Origin: Lepisosteus oculatus
Taxonomy: Eukaryota > Chordata > Actinopteri > Semionotiformes > Lepisosteidae
Length of the DNA: 64,000 bases
Reading direction: 5' to 3'
NCBI RefSeq assembly: GCF_040954835.1
Contig: NC_090716.1
Coordinates: 4,265,605-4,329,604, forward strand
Below the pieces are notes generated by a model that was not told the DNA's origin, made no database searches, and saw only the letters and a program-made list of their open reading frames with translations. Shown here one piece after another: positions 50,768-59,288 of this stretch. The translations under genes were made by a program, and so were the position numbers. Each line of letters starts with the position of its first letter. The stretch's first letter is position 1.

Positions 50768-51020
50768 CTGCTTTTTTGGGGGGGTCACAAAACCTCGCGC
50801 AGTGACACCAAACCTAGAAGACGCCAACCCCCCCCCCCCAAAAAAAAAAACCACAACGTAACTCCGCCTTCCAGCAAAATCAAACTCCTACATGCAGCAA
50901 AAGCAAACTCGTGCATAAACTAAGAAAGCCCTGGCGTAGTAAGGAAGAAAGACATTGATTGCATGTGAAAAAGAAAAAAAAATGCTTCGCTTTCATGCTT
51001 TTTTTTGGGGGGGGGATACT
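50768..51020. repeat. Complementary homopolymer tracts (T/G, C/A, T/G)
   Basis: TTTTTTGGGGGGG near 50770, a run of C followed by a run of A near 50827, and TTTTTTTTGGGG with ten Gs near 51000. The middle tract is complementary to the two outer ones, so hairpins or slippage are possible. They lie just left of the promoter motifs at 51.1 kb. Confidence 0.6.
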
Positions 51021-51089
51021 GGCAACACGGGGACAGCGCTTCTACACACCTCCACCTTTCCAAACCACAGCTCGGAATCCGAACTCCGC

Positions 51090-51170
51090 CTGGCGACGTC
51101 ACCGCCCCCCCGTGGCAAAATGTCTAGCGTGGCCACTCCGGCGCGCTGATTGGCTACGGGTGACGTCGCT
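51090..51170 (-). promoter_or_regulatory. prdm11: CCAAT/CRE promoter, probably of PRDM11
   Basis: CpG-rich DNA with two CRE-type sites, CGACGTCAC near 51095 and GGTGACGTCGC near 51161. Between them an ATTGG box at 51149-51153 reads GCCAATCAGCGCG on the minus strand. The CCAAT orientation favours leftward transcription into PRDM11, but a bidirectional promoter is equally possible. The transcription start is not mapped. Confidence 0.45.
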
Positions 51171-51551
51171 CAAAAAAACAGGGCTACAGTGTAACAAAAA
51201 AAAACTGCAACAAAAACAGGAGAGATCTTGTCCCTTTAAATAAAACTCCACATACCTGCAAAGTTTGTGTGACATTATCGCAAAGACAAGCGCCCCTAAG
51301 AACCCACTGAACCTCTGTTGTTGAAGGTCTATTCACGGGCTGCTACACGTATCACCACCAGATATGTCCCCGATCCCAGTCTGCAGGCTGTTGGCAATTT
51401 GCCTAGCTCTTTCAGAAGCCATTTTCATTGGCCACATTGGCTACTAAAGACTGACTCACCTTCTACAGAATTCAAAACCTTTTTTCGGCTTTTGCGCTCT
51501 ACTCTCAGGACCGTGAACTGGACAGTCCCTGCCGCGCAGAGCTCGCCTCGG

Positions 51552-51855
51552 ATGACGCGCCGGCACAGTTGTGATTTAGTAGTCCCAGGCGAGGTAAAGT
51601 TTTTTTTTATATTCGAAATAATTTTCAGCGAGTCAGCTGCTGCTCTTAGCTTTGACCACCATCTTTTTATTACAGGAAATGACATGGAAAACGGAAGAAA
51701 GCAACTTGAGTCCAGAGAGGGACCCCCGAAATCGAAGACGAAGACAAAATTGTGCATATTTTGAAAAGTTTGGCTACAAAACAATTGCAGCTACCTGTGC
51801 TATGCACGCTTGTCGCCGATCTGCAACCCAGGAGTTAAGAGGAAGCACCTTATAA
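51552..51855 (+). CDS. Candidate small spliced ORF (73 aa), unrecognised
   Basis: An ATG at 51552 opens 14 codons (MTRRHSCDLVVPGE) to a strong GAG|gtaaag donor at 51593. An 82-nt intron with a pyrimidine-rich tttttattacag acceptor follows, and exon 2 (51676-51855) continues in the same frame (EMTWKTEESN...) to TAA. The product is basic (RNRRRRQN) and has three Cys in exon 2. I do not recognise a family. It may equally be a noncoding divergent transcript, or a leader of ZNF408. The only support is the splice signals and frame continuity. Confidence 0.25.
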
Positions 51856-54260
51856 AATTTAGCCTCCTAGCTTGTAGCCACGGAGCAATCAGGAAAGATG
51901 TATATGGTTCATGAAGGCTTTTATTATCTTGAAGTTTATTCTTGGTTTTGAGTTAAAAGTTTTGGTGTAGGCACGTTGACTTGCAGTTCAATTATTGATT
52001 GCAGCTACGGTCCAATATGATGTATAATGTTTTGCCTCGCTCACGATTAAATGTAGTAATTGACTTATAATACTGGTCGTCATCTGCCCATAGTAATACA
52101 ATCTTTGTGGTTATTTTTTATTATTCTGGTGAGTGTAAGATCCCTTAAAAAGTTATCTAAACTATTAAACGTTCATTTTAATTCCCAAATTACATGTGCT
52201 TAATTATCCTAAACCCACGTTCTTCTCCAAGTTCTTTAAAAATAAAATAATAAATCGTTATGCTTAGGTGTATTTGCCATAGTGTCATTATTTTTGTATT
52301 TAGTCTTATCAACTCACTTCTCACGATATGCGATTTTAAAATCAAGTTCTTTTACCGGACTCTTGACTCTTAAATGGAAGGACGTCTTAGTTACAGGAGT
52401 GTTCGTCTAAAGTTGTGCCTTTTAATATCTTGTATATTATCTATGTATAATGATTAGTCCACAGTTTTGTGTACTTGAAGTTCCAATTAAGAGGGATAAC
52501 TTGAAAATGGTTAATTTGGGGGAAAAAATGAAATTTTTTAAAGGTATTTGGATTTTTCGAGTGCAGAATTGTACGTCTACAAATTAGAAGGATTTTCATC
52601 CGTTACGTAAAATTAAACGAACAAATTGTAATTCACAGTCACATGGGTGAACAAATGCTTTCGCAAAATCCTATAGACCATAATGCTATAAAACCAGTAG
52701 GAAAATACGATCTTTTCAATTTAATTAAATGCAGGACTTTCATCCAACAAGAAAATAGTAAAATTGTATAGTTCGTTCTTTGACCACATACAGTATGCTC
52801 GGTACATAGGCGATTATTTACAGACTGAATTGTAAATCAAGAACCTTACTCGTATATTCTATGAAAAAAAATCGCCGTGTTCTTCAATTGGGAAACAAAT
52901 TAAGCTAGTGCTAGATATTGATAAATGTTTTCTACTCCAGCAGACTGAAATAATTAAACCCCGCTTTTATGGTGTCTCTTGCTCAGGAAAAGTATCAATT
53001 TTAAGCTTACGTTAAACCCTAGACTATTTTCTATTAAAGGCATATTATTATATGTAAATGTAAAACAATTATTTTAATTCTACGCCTTTGTAATTGTAAA
53101 TTATTCATTAAAAAAATGTATGCTTGCCATAACGTTACAAACCGTATTTCTATGTAGTGGGTGTATCATGTTTCGTTTAATCACAAATGCTTCTTGAGAT
53201 TTTATTCTTTATTACATGCTGTTCTCCTGGATTTTGTGGCAGACGTCGCAGGCAAAACATTCTTAAAAGACAGTGTTCGAAAAAACCTGGGAAGGAAAGG
53301 GTCCGCAGCTATTCGGGTCATGTTAGGAGTTTTTTTTTGCCATTTGCAGAATTTTACACGCGAGTGTCTGCGAAACGTCGTCCGAGGAGAAACTAAATGA
53401 ATTCATTCGGTTCCCAGACATTTATGTTGTGCTCGATATTGTGCAATGTAGATTTATCGATAACAGTATGATGCGAGATAATTACCGTATTTCAAAATCG
53501 AGCCTTGAACCCACGTCTTTCGTCAGTAAACAAATTCACATTGACGTCTGGGAATGTGGAGGGAGAATGTTTCCACTCGGATGTTTGAGCTTGTGGCCAC
53601 AGTTTCCGGGTGGTCTCCATCTTGGCTGGAGAGCGATGATTTTCCCGGAGTTTGGGATGAAAGACAGAGAAGACTTTAGAAGCGAAACAGAAATGGCCAA
53701 GACTTGACAGAAATCTAACCCTGGGTTACTTAAATAATTTACATTATTGTTACTACAGTCCGGTATGCATTAAAATATAAAAATAGCCTTCAGTCTTCAG
53801 TTGATTGTTTTGTCCAGGGCCTCACTGTTGACACTGTTTATTTGTTACCTAAGACTGTTTGAAATTATTCATATACAGTATTTAAATTTAGCTAAAGAGG
53901 AGCCTAAGGTTTTCTCATAAGGCTCAGCGCAAGACAAGTTCAAATACAGGAAGTGTAATGTCACGAAAAACAGAGACGAGCTGGAGCATTTTTACGAAGA
54001 ATCAGAAAACGTTGTGTGAGTACAGTTTTGTTTAAGCAATCATTCAGTAAACATCAGTATTGATATGATAGGTTGTGCAGAGACGTAGTTTCATGTTCGA
54101 TGTAATGAGTTTAAAATGTGTTTGCCCGTAGTTGTATACTGACACTATGCACCCTATGCTGAAAACATCCAGTGCTGTTTTCTGCCAACTGTTAAGTTGC
54201 AACTTACTAACGCCTTCGTGCAGTGTTCAGTTTCTGTGATCCTAAACGCGTCACGATACG

Positions 54261-54272
54261 GCGCATGCGCAG
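54261..54272 (+). promoter_or_regulatory. znf408: NRF1-type site, likely ZNF408 promoter
   Basis: GCGCATGCGCAG is a perfect palindromic NRF1 core in a CpG-rich spot, about 730 bp before the ZNF408 knuckle exon. Such sites usually lie close to transcription starts of TATA-less promoters. Assignment to ZNF408 is by position. Confidence 0.5.
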
Positions 54273-54994
54273 AGCGTGAGCGTGGGGTCCTGTACTTCAG
54301 CAATTCGTGTACATTTTAATCACATTAACACGAATAAAGGAAAGTATGTATGCACAGAGTAAGCTCCTAATAATGTATGTGAAAAACATGCCTAGTTACA
54401 AAAAATCATAATGATGTGTAGTTCAGACTGCGACTAAACTATCATAGTCGGTCAGTTTTTGTTTCCTGTTCTCTAAAATGCATAAAAAAGATTCTTTAAC
54501 AGTAAAAATCATATACTGTACAAATGGTTGATCTTTACCTCTTCAGCACCATTTCCTCTTGGTATGACCCAGTCTCGTCTCGTTAGCCTGTCTTTTGTCT
54601 TCCCAGCTCCCCTTAGCATAGTATTCCTGTACTCTTCTGCGTTCCCCCAAGCATCCACGACCGAAACATAGTTTTTTCACTTTTCTTGTTAGTTTTCAGT
54701 GTGGAATTATACGCTGCTTGTTCTCTAAACCTGTGTGCATTTAGATGACCAGCAGTGACTGGAGCTGACAGTTCAATCGAAAGATGTCAAGAGCACAGCC
54801 CAGCTATAGTGCCAAGCCCCCCTTAAGGCGAAACGTGCTCTGTACTAAGTGCTGTGGCCGGCTGGTAGCATCGCCTCTGTGATTTTCAGCTTTTCTTCTG
54901 TTTCATTCTGGGCCTCCTCTGCAGTATTCCTCTGTCCTTGTTGTTGTGCTTGATTTGTACAATTGAATCGCTTGTGTGACCCGTCTGCACGTAG

Positions 54995-55257
54995 CCTGTG
55001 ATGACTGCAGAGAAGGCTCTGGGGGGGAGTGCCCAGCTGCCGGGGTCCTGCGGTGCATTAGGAGCTCCAGTCCGGACCCAGAGTCCCCCTGCCCCGCCCT
55101 CCTGCGCACCCTGCCCCCGGGGCTGGCGCTGGGACCTTCGCTGGCACGGGGCAGCTGCATCGGCGTCTGGTGTGTGGGCAAGGCCGTGCACAAAGGAGCT
55201 TTCTTTGGGCCATTGGAGAACTGCGCCCATCCCACCGGTGTGGATGAGACTGAAGAG
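54995..55257 (+). CDS. znf408: ZNF408 knuckle/PR exon
   Basis: 263 nt, entry phase 1, exit phase 0 (GAG|gtaggt). Begins [16 protein letters not shown], a remnant of the PRDM zinc knuckle in which the last His is Ala, then PR-like [20 protein letters not shown]. The acceptor gcacgtag has a poor pyrimidine tract, but the exact match in length and phase to the PRDM11 counterpart supports it. Confidence 0.82.
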
Positions 55258-58200
55258 GTAGGTCTGGTACGAGTTCATCCATCCATCTGTTTTCTAACCG
55301 ATTCATTCAGCTCAGGGTCATAGGAAAGCTGGAACCTATGCTGGCAAGCAACAGGGGCAAGGCAGGATGCACCCTGGATAGGATATCGGCCCATTGCAGG
55401 GACACACAAACACACTCGCTCCAGGGACAGTTTCTACAGAAGGCAATTAACCCATCAAAATATCTTTGGACCCCGGGAGGAAACCAAACCCAGGGAGAAC
55501 ATGCAAACTCCATACAGACAGCACCCCAGGGCCAGAATTGAACCCAGGGCCCCAGCATGGCAAGGCAGCAGTGCTGACCACAGCACCACTGTGCCACTCG
55601 AGGACATGTAAACAGCAGTTTTGTAAATCAATAAAATCTTTATAGCGTTTAAGGTTAATTCCAGCTATAGTGTTTTCCAGTTTATGATGTTATTACTAGT
55701 AAAACAAACCCTGAGAGCTTGAGGACTAGAAACCTAAGTGTAATGGGTTCAGCATCCAGCAGGTGGCTGTACTGCACATTTGGTATCTTCATTATCTACT
55801 TCAAATAAAACTGTGAAGATGTCAAAATTTATGTCTGCCTAATTGTTTTTTTTTTAACAGGGAAGGGGACTGAATTCTGAGCAAACTATAGACCCTCTTC
55901 CTCTCGAGGAGGCAGGTAACTGGATAAGGTAATTTGAATAAGAAAAATTCCTCTAGCTTGGAGGTTCCCAATTTCTCGTCCTGGGGACCCACACGCCGGC
56001 TTGTTGTGCACTGCAGCTGAGCTCTTTCATTGAACCAGGAAGTTGCTTGGTTGGAATCTTTGCAAGGTTTTCTTTTTTAACCCAGGAACCGGCGATCTGA
56101 AGTAACTCAAGAAGCACACTACTTCAAAGGCAAGCCCCTACCTTTGGGGATCAGAAAAGGACCTGAAAACAAACGTGTCAAATTAAACCAGTGATTGTGT
56201 CTATTAAGGGTTTGATTATTTAACTCGGTGCTCTAACGAGTTTAACCCAGAGGTGTGTGGGTTCCAGGGCCAAGGCTGGGAACGCAGTTGTAGACACAAG
56301 ACACAAGAATCAAGTCAGCTGGGGAAAATACAATTCTCATCCTTAAGGCCTATAAGATCTGAGTTATAGAGGAGCACAAAGAATCCAGTTGCTAAGACTC
56401 ATTGCTAAGCATCTCCAGGGCCTGGAGAAGGACTCCTTGCTGTCATCCAGCCATGTCTCGTGTCTTATTTTATTGATCATGGGAATCCTCATTCTTGGGT
56501 CCTGTTGTATCGAGGGATCCATCTGCATGCCCACACAGTTCCCGCCCTTTCTCCCATGCCCAGGTTTGCCTGCAGGGCCGGAAGCGAGGGAGAGTGGAAC
56601 GCGTGCGTGCTTCGGTTGCGCGGGAGGCCGTACGTCAAGGCGCTTGAGGACATCGAGCCGGGAGTGGAGCTGCTCCTCAGGCCGGGAGAGGAGGGAGAGG
56701 TGTCGGCCGAGGAAGGCCAAGGAACGCGCGGCCAGGAGGCACAGAGCGAAGACGAGACCGTCAAGACCGAGGAGCGCCACGCCCGGGGGGAAGCTCTCGA
56801 CTCCGAGACTGAGGAGGTTCCGCGGCTACCAGGTAACAATGCTGGGAGACGGTCCCCTGAGATCAACAACTCTAGTCACAATATCTGAGGACAAAAGAAA
56901 GGTTACGAACGAGAGGAGGCTATTTGGATCATCTGGCCAGTTTGGTGGTTGGATCCCTGTGGATCCAATGTTCTCATCGAGATGTTCCTTGAAAAAAGTT
57001 GGGGTGTCAGCTGAAACAGTGAATGTAATGTGGAATAGACTGACTGAACTGTGTTCGAAGGAATTCTAATCTTTTGAAACTAACCGGGTGCCCCCCTTTA
57101 GTTTTAATTAAATTTGTTTCCGTTTTATTTGAGGTGATTGTGTGTTTGGTTAAATCTTTTTACAGATCCGAAAGAAAGCCATGAACAGGCTGTACCCAAA
57201 CCTCAAGGAGCTCATGCAGGTCCATCCGAGGCATGTGGAACCCCTGAAATTGCCGTACAGGAAGTTCCCAAAGAGTCCGGGGCAGCAGTAGAAGAGCACA
57301 GACCGCAGCGACTTCACCGTAAAAGACGACTGTCTCAAATCTGTAAGAAGGATTCGAGAAATCATTTACCCCGTGACTCCGAAGAGACAGATTCTGCACA
57401 AATAGACGAGGATGGCTCTCCTGAGGCGCTAAACAACCCGGGTGCGTCCTCAGACAGGCCTTCCAAAGCAGCACTGGGGGGCGATGGGGATTCTGTGACG
57501 GAAACGCCGCAGGTGGAGGGTGCACACAAGGAACCGGAGGAGGGCGGAAGAATCGGGGAGGAAGGGACAGGTGGTTTCAGGGCCAGCTTGCGTCTGGCTG
57601 CCAAACCCCGGAAAGTGCACACGCTGGTCAGCAGAATTCAGAAGCGTCTGCAGGAGCGCAAGATGAGGGTGCTGGAGCGACAGGTGAGAGAGAAGAACGC
57701 AGCGGAGCAGAGTAAGGAGGACGCTGCAGGGAAAGATGCGGAGAATGAGCAAGGAGGATGGGGGGAGGCCAGCGTGGAAGAGGGGAAAAACAGCAAAGCA
57801 GTTCGGGAATTGGGTGCCGACATCCTGGATACCATAGGAAGTCCCTCGGAAGAACGGGAATCTTCTGTAAGCGCTGAGAGCCCAGACATCTCCCAGGCCA
57901 GCGATGCCAGGAAACGAAAATACAAATGCGATGAGTGCGAGAAATGCTTTTTCCAGCTCTGCCACTTGAAGAAGCACAAGTTCACCCACCGGGACTACAA
58001 GCCCTATCTGTGCAACGAGTGTGGCAAGAGCTACAGCTCTCAGGAGAGCTTCCGTGCCCATGTCCTGCAGCACAAGGGGGAGAGGCCTTTCAAGTGCCAG
58101 CACTGCGACAAGACCTATGGGCTGAAGCGGGACCTGAAGGAGCACGAGGTGCTGCACACGGGGGAGCGCCCATTCTCTTGCGACATCTGCGGCAAGTCCT

Positions 58201-59276
58201 TTGCACGGCGCCCTTCCTTGCGCATCCACAAGGAGATCCACCGCATGAAGGAGCTCAACGTCAAGGTGTCCAAGGCCTGCAAGTGCACCGTCTGTGACAA
58301 GGAGCTGGCCAACTCTGGCTCCCTGAAGAACCACATGAGGTTACACACCGGCGAGAGGCCCTATCCTTGTTCTCACTGTGGGAAAACCTTCAGGCAGAGA
58401 GGAAACCTCTTGGGGCACCTCCGTATCCACACTGGGGAGAAACCATATAAGTGTGAGTACTGTGAGCAGCGCTTTTCACAGATACCTGAGCTCAGGAGGC
58501 ACCTGATCTCCCACACCGGGGAGGTCTACCTTTGCCCTGTTTGTGGAAAGGCCCTCCGTGACCCCCACACCCTACGAGCCCACGAGCGCCTTCACTCTGG
58601 AGACCGCCCTTACAAGTGCGACCAGTGTGGAAAGGCCTACACCTTGGCCACCAAGCTGCGCCGGCACCAGAAGAGCCACTTGGAAGAAAAGCCCTACAAG
58701 TGCCAGACGTGTGGGGCGGGCTACACCCTAATGCAAAGCCTGGTCCGCCACCAGTTGTCCCACAAAAGGAAAGAGGAGAAAATTGCCGGGGAGCTGGCAG
58801 AGGCATTGGCAGCTCTGGAATCAGATCACTCTGCCCCTTCGAAGGGCAGGCCTAAGAAGGTAACCAGGAAAACCAGCAGGAGACCTCGTGCAGATAAGAA
58901 AGCAAGCGTGCAGCCCCAAGAAGAGCAAGTGGTGTATGTTCATGCTATCGATGCTGTGACAATGATGCCCGTTGCAGATGAAGGACAGGTACTGATAAGC
59001 ACTTCAAATCCGTTTGAGAACAGTTTGGCATTCGGAGCCGAGCACGTTCTCCAAGGAGTAGTAGGCTCCTCGACCGAAACTGGCCAGACTGTGCAAGGTC
59101 AGGCCAGAGGCCACATCCAGCTGAATGATGACATCATAGAAATCATCATCTCCGATTCGCACAACAAGTGCATCATCGTTGAGGAGGATAAATCTCACAG
59201 TAATGTTGTGATTCTACAGGAGGATGAAGGGCTAAATTCAGTGGCTGAGACTGTAGAAATTGAGACAGGATCGTGA
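54995..59276 (+). CDS. znf408: ZNF408, decayed PR domain plus ten C2H2 fingers (first exon not fixed)
   Basis: A probable nuclear DNA-binding transcription factor. Exons 54995-55257, 55861-55928, 56564-56832 and 57166-59276 join in one frame to encode 903 residues; a short 5' exon with the ATG must precede them. The first exon carries [20 protein letters not shown] and [18 protein letters not shown], which closely matches remembered human ZNF408 ([17 protein letters not shown]). An acidic low-complexity linker follows, then ten C2H2 fingers (57921-58763) with TGERPY/F-type linkers except an extended spacer before finger 5. The acidic C-terminus contains [12 protein letters not shown]. Human ZNF408 is about 720 aa, also with ten fingers, and lies beside F2 as here. 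The terminal exon's acceptor is taken as tttttacag at 57165. Confidence 0.9.
55258..55860 (+). other. znf408: ZNF408 intron after knuckle exon
   Basis: 603 nt, over half of which is a reversed tRNA-headed SINE; a T-run precedes the acceptor. Confidence 0.75.
55275..55597 (-). repeat. tRNA-headed fish SINE, copy 3 (best preserved)
   Basis: On the minus strand it starts GTGGCACAGTGGTGCTGTGG, has an intact-looking B box (TGGGTTCAATTCTGG) and ends in GATG repeats (ATGGATGGATG). Blocks such as GGAGTTTGCATGTTCTCCCT and CCAGGGTGCATCCTGCC are shared with the copies at 25.9 and 48.1 kb. Confidence 0.75.
55861..55928 (+). CDS. znf408: ZNF408 PR exon 2
   Basis: 68 nt after a ttttttttttaacag acceptor. 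Encodes [20 protein letters not shown] then WIR, with exit phase 2. Same length and phase as PRDM11 exon 4; NWIR matches NWMR. Confidence 0.85.
55929..56563 (+). other. znf408: ZNF408 intron between PR exons
   Basis: 635 nt with no recognised element; ends in a GC-rich acceptor region with a good pyrimidine tract. Confidence 0.7.
56564..56832 (+). CDS. znf408: ZNF408 PR exon 3 and acidic linker
   Basis: 269 nt after catgcccag, phase 2 to phase 1. [20 protein letters not shown] then PGVELLL aligns to the last PR strands of PRDM11 ([20 protein letters not shown]). A Glu-rich tail follows. The Tyr/Cys/Trp residues of an active-looking PR core are mostly replaced. Confidence 0.85.
56833..57165 (+). 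other. znf408: ZNF408 last intron
   Basis: 333 nt, nothing recognised; the upstream ORF frames enter it but stop. Confidence 0.7.
57166..59276 (+). CDS. znf408: ZNF408 terminal exon with C2H2 array
   Basis: 2111 nt. Opens [20 protein letters not shown]. It has a basic coiled segment ([20 protein letters not shown]), then ten fingers from [20 protein letters not shown] to [21 protein letters not shown] Lys/Arg-rich stretch after the fingers may be a nuclear signal ([18 protein letters not shown]), followed by an acidic hydrophobic C-terminus. Finger 4 to 5 spacing is about 11 residues longer than the canonical seven-residue linker. Confidence 0.93.
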
Positions 59277-59282
59277 GGTGTT

Positions 59283-59288
59283 AATAAA
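59283..59288 (+). terminator. znf408: Candidate ZNF408 polyadenylation signal close to stop
   Basis: AATAAA begins only 7 nt after the stop codon, which would give a very short 3' UTR. Further AATAAA motifs lie near 59773 and 60527. No clear GT-rich downstream element singles one out. Confidence 0.35.

Larger units (their letters stand above)
48856..54994. other. Divergent PRDM11-ZNF408 upstream region
   Basis: About 6.1 kb between the first PRDM11 coding exon and the ZNF408 knuckle exon. It holds a foldback-repeat copy, C/A and T/G homopolymer tracts, a CCAAT/CRE promoter near 51.1 kb, a candidate small spliced ORF at 51.55-51.86 kb, long AT-rich stretches without features (49.6-50.7 and 51.9-53.1 kb), and an NRF1 site near 54.26 kb. 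Leader exons of both genes must lie in it. Confidence 0.6.

Noticed and set aside
57450-58334. 294-codon minus-strand ORF
   Set aside because: Antisense to the ZNF408 linker and finger exon; no domain, explained by C2H2 codon usage.
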